Origin: an uncultured Ruminococcus sp.
GTDB lineage: Bacteria; Bacillota; Clostridia; Oscillospirales; Ruminococcaceae
Length of the DNA: 64,000 bases
Assembly: GCA_900538575.1 (NCBI GenBank)
Contig: UPZA01000004.1
Location: 1-64,000, forward strand
Direction: 5' to 3'
Shown: piece by piece, positions 22,912-32,090 of the stretch
Layout: the number at the start of each line of letters is the position of its first letter
How positions within the stretch are numbered: the stretch's first letter is position 1
Notes under the pieces: generated by a model
Databases searched by the model: none
The model's input: the letters and a program-made list of their open reading frames with translations, nothing else
Told to the model about the DNA's origin: nothing
Program-made: the position numbers and the translations under genes

Positions 22912-23004
22912 AGAGCGCTATGATATATTCCTCCCTTCAATATTTCTTCCCCGATTCATATATCTTTATTAAGTAAATTATACAACGTTTGAGCAAAAAT
23001 GTCA

Positions 23005-23036
23005 ACGGACTTTTCGCATAATAACGAAAAGTCCGT
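23005..23036 (-). terminator. Terminator of the hydrogenase maturation operon
   Basis: ACGGACTTTTCG and CGAAAAGTCCGT pair around an 8-base loop, 27 bases past the hydF stop. Confidence 0.8.
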
Positions 23037-23062
23037 AAAAAAATATCTGCTTTCCCTACCTG

Positions 23063-24250
23063 TTAATAACAAACTCTGTCAAGCATTCCGTTCATATAAG
23101 CGATACATATTCCGAAATTTGTCATTGGCACTCCGGCGTCCTCAAACATTTTCTGCTTTGCAATCATTGCTCTGCGGTTTATCATACATCCCCCGCAATG
23201 AATAGCAAGCTTATAATCCGATAAATTAATATTTACCTTCTGCCCGGAAACATTGTCTATTATTAAATTCTTACCGGTATATTTTCTCAGCATTGCCGGT
23301 ATTTTAATTCTTGCTATATCATCGTCCATTGCGTGATGTGCGCAGCTTTCCAGTATAAGCGCCTTATCTCCGTTTTTTAGTTTATCTATAGCATACGCTC
23401 CCCTTATAAAACCATCTATATCTCCCTTTATCTTAGCCATTAAAAGCGAAAAGGAAGTAAGAGGGATTTCCTGAGGGAGTATTTCGTTTACCCTGCCGAA
23501 TACCTGCGAATCCGTAACAACCAGAGCAGGCGCGGTTTTAAGACAATCAAGTGCATTTTTAAGATTTTCAGTCGTTACAGTCAAAACCATACATCCGTTA
23601 TCAAGAAGATCTCTGATAACCTGCACCTGAGGAAGAATGAGCCTTCCCTTAGGAGCCTGTATATCCTGAGGTGCAATAAGTAGAACCGTATCGCTCGGTT
23701 TTACAAGATCAGCAGTTAAAACAGGATCTTCCGTTAAATCCTTCAGCACAGTAATTATCGCCCTTTGCAGCTTCTCAGCCTGTAATCTGTCATTAAGATC
23801 GGATCTAACAAAAATATCGCAAAATTCACTGTAATCCCTGCCGCTTGAAATCCCGTCTATCATATTTTCAACAACTATCAGCGGAAGCTTTTGCCCCTTG
23901 ATTTTATCGACGCATTTTCTTAATGTTTCATCTATTCCGGAAACAGAGCTGACAACTAAGACGGCTGCGTCGCATTGCTCAAGCTGCTCTAAGGATTTCT
24001 GTATGCGCGCTTTTCCAAGCTCGCTTGTATCGTCAAGTCCCGCGGTATCTATAAACACCACCGGACCGACAGGCTGCAATTCCATAGGCTTGAAAACCGG
24101 GTCTGTAGTAGTTCCTGCAACATGAGATGTAAGAGCTACATCCTGTCCGCTGACGTTATTTATAAAAGTAGATTTGCCGGCATTTGTATTTCCGAATACT
24201 CCGATATGAATTCTCAGCGCTTTAGGCGTCTGATTTATTTCTGAAATCAT
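23063..24250 (-). CDS. hydF: [FeFe]-hydrogenase maturation GTPase HydF
   Basis: A 395-residue scaffold protein. The N-terminal GTPase has GVFGNTNAGKST (P-loop, about 18-29), TTTDPV and DTAG. The C-terminal cluster-binding domain shows the ESCAHH histidines and the paired Cys of HCGGC. HydF assembles the di-iron subcluster made by HydE and HydG and transfers it to apo-hydrogenase. It is the last gene of the operon, 12 bases after hydG. No hydE or hydrogenase gene is in the window. Confidence 0.95.
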   Translation of the reverse strand: MISEINQTPKALRIHIGVFGNTNAGKSTFINNVSGQDVALTSHVAGTTTDPVFKPMELQPVGPVVFIDTAGLDDTSELGKARIQKSLEQLEQCDAAVLVVSSVSGIDETLRKCVDKIKGQKLPLIVVENMIDGISSGRDYSEFCDIFVRSDLNDRLQAEKLQRAIITVLKDLTEDPVLTADLVKPSDTVLLIAPQDIQAPKGRLILPQVQVIRDLLDNGCMVLTVTTENLKNALDCLKTAPALVVTDSQVFGRVNEILPQEIPLTSFSLLMAKIKGDIDGFIRGAYAIDKLKNGDKALILESCAHHAMDDDIARIKIPAMLRKYTGKNLIIDNVSGQKVNINLSDYKLAIHCGGCMINRRAMIAKQKMFEDAGVPMTNFGICIAYMNGMLDRVCY

Positions 24251-24262
24251 GAGACTGCTCCT

Positions 24263-25708
24263 TTAAAATCTGAAATCCCTTTGTCCTGATTTTATTAAAT
24301 CAAGATATTCGTCAAATTTCACTTTTACCTTTTCCTCACTGATACTTTCGCGCTCGCTTTTTATGACGTCAAAGGTAAGCTTCTTAAATTCATCGTCACC
24401 GTAATCAAGAGCGTACTCTGCAAGCGTAAGCATTGCATTTGGCAAACAGCAATTAGAAATATTTCCCGTCTTTGCAAGCTGCATAAATCGATCGCCGGTT
24501 CTTCCGGCACGATAACAGGCGGTACAGAAGCTTGGTATGTAGCCGTTTTTCAAAAGAGCCTTTGAAACCTCGGCTTCCGTTCTTTCATCAGAAACCTTGA
24601 ACTGCGCCGTACTCTGATCGTCGCACCCGCTTCCGCCGTCCTCAAGGCGCTTTGAATATCCGCCTACTCCTGTACATGAACCGCCGCTTGTCTGTGAAAT
24701 GCCAAGAGAAATAATTTCATCCCTGAAATTTTTTTCTTCCCTCGTTGAAATAATCATTCCGGTATACGGTACTGCAAGCCTTAATACGGCAATTATTGTT
24801 TTGAACTGCTCATCAGAAACTATATTAGGAAACAGCTCCAAATCAACTCCCTCTGCCATTCTTATACGAGGTATTGAAATTGTATGAGGTCCTATTCCAA
24901 AGGTATCTTCCAGATGCTTAACGTGCAGCATTGTTCCTATAACCTCGTATTTATACTCATATAAACCATATAAAACTCCGATTCCTACGTCGTCAATACC
25001 GCCTTGCATTGCCCTGTCGTGAGCTGTAGTATGATAATCATAGTCGCTTTTCGGACCAAAGGGATGAAGATTTTCATATGTAGGCTTATGATATGTTTCC
25101 TGAAATAAAACATAAGTGCCTATTCCAGCAGCCTTCAGCTTTTTATAATTTTCAACTGTAGTAGCTGCGATATTAACGTTTATTCTGCGTATTTCCCCGT
25201 TATCGTTTTTAGTCGCATACGCGGTTTTCATACATTCCACAATATAATCAATATCACAGTTTTTAGGATCTTCTCCCGCTTCCATAGCAATCCTCTTATG
25301 TCCCATTGCTTCTATGGCGCGGCATTCCTCCGCAACCTCCTCCTGAGTAAGCTTTTTCCTGCGTATACCAGATCCGCAGTGATAACCGCAGTATTTACAT
25401 CCGTTTATGCAGTAATTGGAAACATACAGCGGCGCAAACATAACTATTCTTCTGCCGTAAATTGCTTCCTTTATTTTTCTTGCCATTTTAAATATTTTTT
25501 CTCTCAGCTCACAATTGTCCTCGTTCTCACATGCGTGAAGCAATACTGATACTTCATATCTATCAAGTCCTGAAAGAGTTTCTGCTTTTTTTAAAATATT
25601 GTCAACCATCTCCGAATCATTCTTATGATCCCTGCCGTATTCCAAAACTTTAATTATTTCATCATGGTTTATAAAATCTTCCGATCTTGATGATTTACTG
25701 TCAAACAT
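24263..25708 (-). CDS. hydG: [FeFe]-hydrogenase maturase HydG (radical SAM tyrosine lyase)
   Basis: A 481-residue radical SAM enzyme related to ThiH. The SAM-cluster motif is CINGCKYC (CX3CX2C, about residues 108-115). The C-terminal auxiliary-cluster motif CTACYRAGRTGDR...C (CX2CX22C) is at about 395-421. HydG splits tyrosine to give the CO and cyanide ligands of the H-cluster. It lies between the TM1266-type regulator (20-base gap) and hydF. Confidence 0.96.
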   Translation of the reverse strand: MFDSKSSRSEDFINHDEIIKVLEYGRDHKNDSEMVDNILKKAETLSGLDRYEVSVLLHACENEDNCELREKIFKMARKIKEAIYGRRIVMFAPLYVSNYCINGCKYCGYHCGSGIRRKKLTQEEVAEECRAIEAMGHKRIAMEAGEDPKNCDIDYIVECMKTAYATKNDNGEIRRINVNIAATTVENYKKLKAAGIGTYVLFQETYHKPTYENLHPFGPKSDYDYHTTAHDRAMQGGIDDVGIGVLYGLYEYKYEVIGTMLHVKHLEDTFGIGPHTISIPRIRMAEGVDLELFPNIVSDEQFKTIIAVLRLAVPYTGMIISTREEKNFRDEIISLGISQTSGGSCTGVGGYSKRLEDGGSGCDDQSTAQFKVSDERTEAEVSKALLKNGYIPSFCTACYRAGRTGDRFMQLAKTGNISNCCLPNAMLTLAEYALDYGDDEFKKLTFDVIKSERESISEEKVKVKFDEYLDLIKSGQRDFRF

Positions 25709-25728
25709 AATTATATGCTCCTTAAATT

Positions 25729-25974
25729 TTATTTTTTAGATATTGCTGCTTTCACAGAAACCCCGTTAAGCTTTCCAAGCTTGCCGGTTATCGCACTTAT
25801 TACGTCGGTATCGGCGTCGACGACGACAGAGATTACGGCAACCTTCTTTTCACGATAAGGGATTCCCATTCTACCTATAATAATATTACCGTATTCATGG
25901 AGAATTGCATTTACGGACGAAGACATTTCAGGTTCGTCTACGATAATTCCCAGAACCGCTATTCTGCTTTCCAT
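25729..25974 (-). CDS. TM1266-type iron-only hydrogenase system regulator
   Basis: 81 residues from the ATG at 25974 (AAAGGAGC 6 bases upstream); an in-frame TTG at 25989 is less likely. It is a small ACT/NikR-like ferredoxin-fold protein (RIAVLGIIVDE, NAILHEYGNIIIGRMGIPY, VISVVVDADTDVISAITGKLGKL) typically found beside hydE/F/G genes and named as their putative regulator. It is the first gene of the operon, directly after a leader RNA with a terminator-like hairpin. A ligand and any DNA contact are unknown. Confidence 0.85.
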   Translation of the reverse strand: MESRIAVLGIIVDEPEMSSSVNAILHEYGNIIIGRMGIPYREKKVAVISVVVDADTDVISAITGKLGKLNGVSVKAAISKK

Positions 25975-25989
25975 AATCGCTCCTTTCAA

Positions 25990-26096
25990 AAAAAATACCC
26001 GTATATATCCATATACGGGTAATCAAGCATAAAACTACAGCCTGTAAGCCGATTGCTCAGATAATATCCTTGCAGCCCGAAAACAGTGAATATCTT
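25990..26096 (-). ncRNA. Structured 5' leader of the hyd maturation operon with terminator hairpin
   Basis: From the predicted transcription start (~26096), about 105 bases precede the first ribosome site. The distal part contains a perfect ACCCGTATAT/ATATACGGGT stem (25998-26021), followed by eight Ts and then the AAAGGAGC ribosome site. The upstream part can form a stem from CTGCA and TGTAG enclosing GAGC...GGCT. This is a riboswitch- or attenuator-like arrangement. I could not match it to a known riboswitch class by eye. Confidence 0.55.
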
Positions 26097-26102
26097 ATAT
26101 TT

Positions 26103-26130
26103 ATTATATCACTTTTAAAAATCCTGTCAA
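26103..26130 (-). promoter_or_regulatory. Promoter of the hyd maturation operon
   Basis: A consensus TTGACA (26130-26125) and TATAAT (26108-26103) are separated by 16 bases on the minus strand. Confidence 0.8.
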
Positions 26131-26142
26131 TATGTAAATATA

Positions 26143-28440
26143 CTATTCGCTTCTTAAAGCCTCTACAGCGTCCTTTTTAGCCGCCATTTTTGCGGGAATG
26201 TGACCTCCGAGCATCGTAAGAACAGTGCTTACTGCTACAAGTATAAGCGCGTGAGTTATTTTTAACTGCGCGACATCCTTTAAATCAGTCATATTATAAA
26301 TAATTGAATTTATAGGATAGGTCAGGAGCTTAGCAATAATAATACCAAGTAATCCCGAGCATATACCCAAAATAAACGTTTCTGCGTCAAATACTCTCGT
26401 GATGTCCTTCTTTCTGGCGCCAAGCGCTTTGAGTATTCCAATTTCCTTGGTTCTTTCAAGAACGGAGGTATATGTAATAATCGCAATCATAATTAAGCTT
26501 ACTATTAGGTTAGTTCCGGCGAAAGCTATGAGAACAATTGTAATACCGTTCATGATACCGTCGGACATACCGGATATCATTCCTGCCATGTCCGTATATA
26601 AAATCTGATCGCTTTCTTCCAGTCCTTCATTATATTTATCAAGGTATTCTAAAATTTCATCCTTAGTTTCAAAATCATACGGATAAAGCTGAACAACATA
26701 TGGCGTAGCGTTTCCGCCAAGATAAGCTAACGTCTGTTTTTTTGTTTCATCGTCAAGAGATTCCATAGACAAAACATTGACGTCGGATTTTTCCTGTGCC
26801 TTCACTATCTCTGAATTTACAGAATTATCAATAACTCTCTGGGCAAGAGCATCACTGTAACCTAAAGCGCCTCCGTCAGCACTCATAGAAGCAGGTGAAT
26901 CCTCCTTTGGACGTATAATTCCAGCAACATTCAAAGTTATACTGTTTTGCGATTCATACATAGCCTTATAGTCTGTATTGAAAGTATATGTGCCATATTC
27001 AGTAGTTATATAATAATCGTCGTTTAATATAACCTTAAGCTCTGTACCGATAACCTCGCTGAAATCAACTGAATCAGCCTGCGTATCAAATCCAAGCTCC
27101 TTCATTATCGTATTGTTTATCCGGTTTTTAGTATCTACCAACAGCACGATTTCAGTATCGTTTTCAGGCATTTTACCTGCAAGCACATCATAATGCTCCT
27201 TCATAAAGGAATTTTTGTCGTCCTTTAGCGAGACAGGATAAGAACCGAAATTCATATTTGCCGCAGTCACCGGCACATATTCGTCTCCGCTTTTTCTTAC
27301 CATATTAAGATTAACAAGCCTCGAATAGCTCATGCTTTTGCATATTTCAGGATCAATATTATTCACATAATCAAGATATTCATCTGTAAACTTATTAGTG
27401 TGCATCATAGTATCCTGCAGCGAATCGATCATATAAATCTTTTCTTCGTCCGGATATTCCTTATATTTATCCTCATTATTATTGATTTTATCAATAGTAT
27501 CCATATCTATGTTCATGCTCTGCTGAGAAATAATAATCGGCATCTGCTGTAATGTGTCCGCCTCAAATTTATCAATCTGAAGCTGAAAGCCGACAGACAG
27601 ACTAAGTATAAGAGCTATTCCTATAATACCTATACTGGAAGCAAATGAAGTTAAAAACGTTCTGCCGAGCTTTGTTCTGATATTATTTGCCGAAAGCTTT
27701 AATGCAGTCAGAAAGCTCATACTGGTTTTTTTAAGGGAAAAATCCTTCCCCTTTTCAGACTTGTCATAGGGATTTGAATCGGATATAATCTTTCCGTCCT
27801 GAAAGCTAACTATTCTGTCCGCATATTTTTCAGCAAGCTGAGGATTATGCGTAACCATGATAACAAGCTTATCTCCGGCTACCTCTCTGATAAGATCCAT
27901 TATCTGTACGCTTGTAGTCGTATCCAAAGCGCCGGTAGGCTCGTCACAGAGAAGGATATCAGGATTATTGGCAAGCGCTCTCGCTATTGCAACTCTCTGC
28001 ATTTGACCGCCGGAAAGCTGATTTGGCTTTTTATGGAGATGATCCTTAAGACCTACTCTTTCAAGAGCCTCCATAGCACGCTTATGCTTTTCAGAGGAAG
28101 AAACGCCGCTTAAAGTCATTCCCATTTCAACATTTGCAACAATACTTAAATGAGTAATCAGATTATAGCTTTGAAATATAAACCCGATACTGTTATTTCT
28201 GTAAGCGTCCCATTCTCTTTCCTTGAAATCCTTTGTTGATTTACCGTTAATTATCAGATCGCCGGAATCATATCTGTCCAGACCGCCTATAATATTAAGG
28301 CATGTAGTTTTTCCCGAGCCGCTTGTTCCCAGAATTGCTACAAATTCTTTTTTACGAAACGTTACGCTTACATCGTCAAGCGCTTTAGTTTCAACATCGC
28401 CTACATGATACGTTTTCCTTATATTTTTTAACTCAAGCAT
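26143..28440 (-). CDS. MacB-like ABC transporter, fused ATPase and permease
   Basis: A 765-residue protein. Residues 1-220 are a LolD/MacB-type ATPase: GTSGSGKTT, then LSGGQMQRVAIARALA and ILLCDEPTGALD. A membrane segment (about 253-275) follows, then a ~330-residue extracytoplasmic domain, and three C-terminal segments of the FtsX permease type with the ERTKEIGILKALGARKKDI loop. Such one-piece proteins export peptides or sense and remove antimicrobial peptides or lipids. No adaptor or outer protein gene is adjacent. Its promoter overlaps a 25-bp tandem repeat at 28461-28510. Confidence 0.88.
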   Translation of the reverse strand: MLELKNIRKTYHVGDVETKALDDVSVTFRKKEFVAILGTSGSGKTTCLNIIGGLDRYDSGDLIINGKSTKDFKEREWDAYRNNSIGFIFQSYNLITHLSIVANVEMGMTLSGVSSSEKHKRAMEALERVGLKDHLHKKPNQLSGGQMQRVAIARALANNPDILLCDEPTGALDTTTSVQIMDLIREVAGDKLVIMVTHNPQLAEKYADRIVSFQDGKIISDSNPYDKSEKGKDFSLKKTSMSFLTALKLSANNIRTKLGRTFLTSFASSIGIIGIALILSLSVGFQLQIDKFEADTLQQMPIIISQQSMNIDMDTIDKINNNEDKYKEYPDEEKIYMIDSLQDTMMHTNKFTDEYLDYVNNIDPEICKSMSYSRLVNLNMVRKSGDEYVPVTAANMNFGSYPVSLKDDKNSFMKEHYDVLAGKMPENDTEIVLLVDTKNRINNTIMKELGFDTQADSVDFSEVIGTELKVILNDDYYITTEYGTYTFNTDYKAMYESQNSITLNVAGIIRPKEDSPASMSADGGALGYSDALAQRVIDNSVNSEIVKAQEKSDVNVLSMESLDDETKKQTLAYLGGNATPYVVQLYPYDFETKDEILEYLDKYNEGLEESDQILYTDMAGMISGMSDGIMNGITIVLIAFAGTNLIVSLIMIAIITYTSVLERTKEIGILKALGARKKDITRVFDAETFILGICSGLLGIIIAKLLTYPINSIIYNMTDLKDVAQLKITHALILVAVSTVLTMLGGHIPAKMAAKKDAVEALRSE

Positions 28441-28460
28441 TCGTTAAACCTCCAAAAATT

Positions 28461-28510
28461 ACTGGTATAATCATAGCGTTATTTAACTGGTATAATCATA
28501 GCATTATTTA
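28461..28510. repeat. Two tandem 25-bp repeats in the ABC transporter promoter
   Basis: ACTGGTATAATCATAGC(G/A)TTATTTA occurs twice head to tail (28461-28485, 28486-28510) with a single difference. The distal copy supplies the -10 box of the minus-strand promoter and the proximal copy covers the start region, so the pair may bind a regulator or be a duplicated promoter segment. Confidence 0.8.
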
Positions 28511-28523
28511 AATTGTATGTCAA
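28495..28523 (-). promoter_or_regulatory. Promoter of the MacB-like ABC gene
   Basis: TTGACA (28523-28518) and TATGAT (28500-28495) are 17 bases apart on the minus strand. A second TATGAT sits 25 bases downstream in the other repeat copy. Confidence 0.7.
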
Positions 28524-28697
28524 TTGATTTTAAGATTTCACACACTTTTCATCTTTACTGATTATTTATAATGAGTTCAAAAATAAAATTTTGTATATGT
28601 ATAGTTTTTTTTAAGCTTTTATGATATAATGATTACACGGTATTTCTTAAATATCATTGAAAATAATTCGCTCAAAGCAGAACATACGGAGGTTTAT

Positions 28698-29540
28698 ATG
28701 ATTATTGATTGTCATACGCATTCACAAAATTCTTCTGACGCCGATAATGACACCGTTATCGAGCGCTGCGAACGAGCGGCACAGTTAGGACTGGCGGCAA
28801 TGGCGGTAACAGATCATTGCGAGGTAAACAGATATTTTGAAAAGGCCCGTTATAAAATTGACTATGAACAGAAATATGATGAATACGGATTTAAAAAGTC
28901 ATTTGAAAATTCGATGGCTGAGATATCCTCTGCAAAGGAATTATATAGCGGCAAAGTAAATCTGATCTGCGGGGTTGAATTAGGTCAGCCGCTTTCAGAT
29001 ATTGAAACCGCCGAAAATATATTAAGCGACACACGGCTTGACTTTGTTATAGGATCAATGCACGAGCTTCCCGGTCATGATGATTTTGCTTTTCTGGACT
29101 ATAGCCATGAAAATATACCTAATCTTCTTGAGGAATATTTCAACGAAATTTATAAAATGTGCAAATGGGGAAAATTCGATGTTTTAGGTCATCTTACATA
29201 CGCTCTAAGATACATTCAGGGCGAGCAGAACATAAAAGTCGATATGAAACCCTATGAAGAGATTATAAGACAAATCTTAAAAACTATAATTCAAAATGGC
29301 TGCGGAATTGAAATAAATACATCCGGACTTTATCAGAAATACGGAAAAACCTTTCCGGACTTTAAATATATAAAATTATACCGCGAACTCGGCGGAGAAA
29401 TAATAACGGTCGGTTCAGACTGCCACAGTACGCGCAATCTGGCAAACGGTATCAAGGAAGGCATAGATTTGGCGTCGCAGGCCGGCTTTAAAAGAATAGC
29501 CTATTTTAAAAACAGAAAAGCTGTTTTTCTGAATATATAA
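28698..29540 (+). CDS. PHP-domain histidinol-phosphatase family protein
   Basis: 280 residues from the ATG at 28698, 6 bases after GGAGG; an upstream in-frame ATG at 28629 lacks a ribosome site. The metal-binding PHP motifs are visible: DCHTHSQNSSD (3-13), VTDHCE, GVELGQP, GSMHELPGH, and DCHSTRN near the end. The family includes HisK-type histidinol-phosphate phosphatases and other phosphoesterases. No histidine genes are adjacent, so the substrate is uncertain. It leads a four-gene plus-strand run ending with ispE. Confidence 0.82.
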   Translation: MIIDCHTHSQNSSDADNDTVIERCERAAQLGLAAMAVTDHCEVNRYFEKARYKIDYEQKYDEYGFKKSFENSMAEISSAKELYSGKVNLICGVELGQPLSDIETAENILSDTRLDFVIGSMHELPGHDDFAFLDYSHENIPNLLEEYFNEIYKMCKWGKFDVLGHLTYALRYIQGEQNIKVDMKPYEEIIRQILKTIIQNGCGIEINTSGLYQKYGKTFPDFKYIKLYRELGGEIITVGSDCHSTRNLANGIKEGIDLASQAGFKRIAYFKNRKAVFLNI

Positions 29541-29553
29541 TGGAGGAAAAAAT

Positions 29554-30033
29554 ATGAACGACTTAATAAAGCTATTAAATCAAAACGCAAGATTTTCAAA
29601 TGAAGAGCTGGCCGCAATGCTCGGCACTACTCCAAAGGATATAGCTGATCAGATTGAACAATTAGAGAAAAACGGAGTAATTAAAGGATACAGCGTAATT
29701 CTCGATGAGAGCCTTGCGGATAAAGACATGGTTATGGCCATTATAGAGCTTAAAGTTACTCCGCAGCGGGACTGCGGATTTGATGAGATTGCCAAAACTA
29801 TAATGATGTATGACGAGGTTGACAGCATTTCCCTGATGTCGGGTTCCTATGATCTTTCAGTTACCGTAAAAGGCAAGAATCTTCAGGATATCGCCTTATT
29901 TGTCGCTCAGAGACTATCTACTATCGAAGGCGTTCTTTCCACAACAACTCACTTTATTCTTAAAACCTACAAAGAAAAAGGAATTTTTATTGAGGACGAG
30001 GATAAAGACGAAAGGGGTTTTGTTGCTCCGTGA
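29554..30033 (+). CDS. Lrp/AsnC-family regulator
   Basis: A 159-residue protein. Residues 1-55 are the winged helix (LIKLLNQNARFSNEELAAMLGTTPKDIADQIEQLEKNGVIKGY); the rest is the ACT-like RAM domain (IELKVTPQRDCGFDEIA, SLMSGSYDLSVTVKG) that binds amino acids. The stop codon overlaps the start of the aminotransferase gene, so it probably regulates that gene or senses the related amino acid. GGAGGAAA precedes the ATG. Confidence 0.9.
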   Translation: MNDLIKLLNQNARFSNEELAAMLGTTPKDIADQIEQLEKNGVIKGYSVILDESLADKDMVMAIIELKVTPQRDCGFDEIAKTIMMYDEVDSISLMSGSYDLSVTVKGKNLQDIALFVAQRLSTIEGVLSTTTHFILKTYKEKGIFIEDEDKDERGFVAP

Positions 30034-31202
30034 TTAATTATGATAATGTGCTTTCAGATAAGATAAAAAAAATAAAGCCCTCAGGCATAAGAAAATTTTT
30101 TGATCTTGCTTCCACAGTAGATAATGTCATCAGCTTAGGAGTCGGAGAACCTGATTTCCAGACGCCTTGGTCGATCAGAAAGACCGCTATTGATACTCTG
30201 GAGAAAAAAAGAATAATTTATTCAGCAAACTCCGGACTTGCAGCCCTCAGAACAGAGATAAGCTCATATATTAATAAAAAAATGAACGTAAGTTATGATC
30301 CTCAAAACGAGGTTATTGTTACCGTGGGAGGTTCAGAGGCAATTGATATATCCCTCAGAGCGCTTATTAATCCCGGAGATGAGGTTTTAATCGTCGAACC
30401 CTGCTTTGTATGCTACGCTCCGATTGTAGAGCTTTCAGGAGGAATTCCGGTTTCTATAAATACAAGAATCGAAGATAATTTTAAGCTGACTCCGGAACTT
30501 TTAAAGGAAAAAATAACAAAAAAGACAAAGCTTCTGATACTTCCGTTTCCAAATAACCCCACAGGAGCGATTATGACCCGCGAGGATCTTGAAAAAATAG
30601 CGGAAATTATAAGAAATACAAACATAATGATACTTTCAGACGAGATATACTCTGAGCTTACATACGGAAGAAAGCATTGCTCAATTGTTCAGATAGAAGG
30701 AATGCAGGAAAGAACCATACTCATAAACGGATTTTCAAAAGCCTTTGCAATGACCGGCTGGCGTTTAGGATATCTTGCCGCTCCTTCACCTATAGTAAAT
30801 CAAGTATTGAAAATTCACCAGTATGCGATAATGTGCTCTCCGACAATCAGCCAATATGCGGCGATTGAAGCTCTTCAGAACTGTGACCGCGAAGTTAAAA
30901 AAATGGTAGCGGAATATAATATAAGACGCAGACTGCTTGTTGAAAGCTTCAATAAAATGGGACTGACCTGCTTTAATCCTGAGGGAGCTTTCTATGTGTT
31001 TCCCTGCATAAAAAGCACGGGTCTCACCAGTGAACAATTCTGTGAACAGCTGCTTGAAAATCAAAAGGTTGCTGTAGTACCCGGAAATGCATTCGGTCAA
31101 AGCGGAGAAGGGTTTATAAGAGTTTCTTACGCGTACTCCTTAAAACATCTGATGGAAGCGCTGAAGCGTATACAAGCTTTTTTAGATAATATAAAAAATT
31201 AA
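30030..31202 (+). CDS. PLP-dependent aminotransferase, class I/II
   Basis: 390 residues, starting with GTG at 30030 that overlaps the Lrp gene stop. Fold-type I features are LGVGEPDFQTPW, FPNNPTGA, LSDEIYSELTYG and the PLP lysine in NGFSKAFAMTGWRLGY (about 233-248), plus the C-terminal phosphate/carboxylate arginine in GFIRVSYAYS. It resembles the PatA/aromatic or alanine aminotransferase group. The exact amino donor cannot be assigned. Pairing with an Lrp regulator is common in Firmicutes. Confidence 0.92.
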   Translation: MINYDNVLSDKIKKIKPSGIRKFFDLASTVDNVISLGVGEPDFQTPWSIRKTAIDTLEKKRIIYSANSGLAALRTEISSYINKKMNVSYDPQNEVIVTVGGSEAIDISLRALINPGDEVLIVEPCFVCYAPIVELSGGIPVSINTRIEDNFKLTPELLKEKITKKTKLLILPFPNNPTGAIMTREDLEKIAEIIRNTNIMILSDEIYSELTYGRKHCSIVQIEGMQERTILINGFSKAFAMTGWRLGYLAAPSPIVNQVLKIHQYAIMCSPTISQYAAIEALQNCDREVKKMVAEYNIRRRLLVESFNKMGLTCFNPEGAFYVFPCIKSTGLTSEQFCEQLLENQKVAVVPGNAFGQSGEGFIRVSYAYSLKHLMEALKRIQAFLDNIKN

Positions 31203-31216
31203 GCGGGCAGGTAAAT

Positions 31217-32083
31217 ATGGATTCAATTAAAGTTCAAGCATCAGCGAAGGTAAATTTATCACTTGACGTAACGGGAAAACGCAACGACGGTTATCACAAT
31301 ATAGAAAGTATATTTCAGAGTATAAATATCTATGATACTATTACCGTATCCAAAATCTCAAATCCGTTGATTGAAATATCATGTAATGATCCCGTTATAC
31401 CATGCGGAAAAACTAATATAGTCTATAAGGCGGCTAAGCTTTTTTTTGAAAAAACAGGTATTTCACACGGAATATCAATTTATATTGAAAAAAAAATACC
31501 GTCGCAATCCGGTCTCGGAGGCGGAAGCTCCGACGGAGCCGCAGTGCTGTATGCATTAAACATACTTTTCGGAGCCGAGCTTGACGGCAGGGAGCTGACT
31601 ACTCTCGGAGGAAAAATAAGCGCTGATACAGCGTTTTTTACCGTTGGCGGAACTGCGTTTGCCAGCGGAATAGGAGACGTTATCGAACCGATAAGATATA
31701 TTCCAAATGTTGACATGGTAGTATCAAAAGGTTATTCAAGTATATCGACTCCAACAGCTTATCAGAAAATAGATATGCTGACAAACCCTCGTCACCCTAA
31801 AACCGATAAATTGCTTAAAGCCATTGATAAAGGCAAATTTATGAGTAATTGCGGTTTATGTGAAAATATATTCGAGTCTGTAACCGACTTAGATGATGTA
31901 AATGAAATAAAGCGTAAAATGATCAGATACGGCGCCTTAACCTCTTTGATGAGCGGAAGCGGTTCCGCAGTGTTTGGTATATTTGAAAGCAGTAAAGAAG
32001 CTATTAAATGCGCTGAATTACTTAATGAAGATTATCCCTTCTGCATACACTGCAAAGCTACGGCAAACAGTATAGTTTTATAA
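31217..32083 (+). CDS. ispE: 4-diphosphocytidyl-2-C-methyl-D-erythritol kinase
   Basis: A 288-residue GHMP kinase of the MEP isoprenoid pathway, full length. It has an AKVNLSLDVTGKRNDGYHNIES start (about 9-30), the ATP motif PSQSGLGGGSSDGAAVL (about 94-110), DTAFF with the catalytic Asp, and MSGSGSAVFGIF near the C-terminus. It phosphorylates the 2-hydroxyl of CDP-methylerythritol. It follows the aminotransferase by 14 bases with a weak GGCAGG ribosome site, so it is probably cotranscribed. Confidence 0.95.
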   Translation: MDSIKVQASAKVNLSLDVTGKRNDGYHNIESIFQSINIYDTITVSKISNPLIEISCNDPVIPCGKTNIVYKAAKLFFEKTGISHGISIYIEKKIPSQSGLGGGSSDGAAVLYALNILFGAELDGRELTTLGGKISADTAFFTVGGTAFASGIGDVIEPIRYIPNVDMVVSKGYSSISTPTAYQKIDMLTNPRHPKTDKLLKAIDKGKFMSNCGLCENIFESVTDLDDVNEIKRKMIRYGALTSLMSGSGSAVFGIFESSKEAIKCAELLNEDYPFCIHCKATANSIVL

Positions 32084-32090
32084 AAAAAGT

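Noticed and set aside
26040..26096. Possible TPP, SAM, cobalamin or c-di-GMP riboswitch in the hyd operon leader
   Set aside because: None of the conserved core sequences of these classes could be found by eye; the leader is kept as unassigned.
28602..28630. Promoter for the PHP gene from TATAAT at 28625-28630
   Set aside because: The -10 box is good but no -35 hexamer is recognisable at 16-18 bases upstream.
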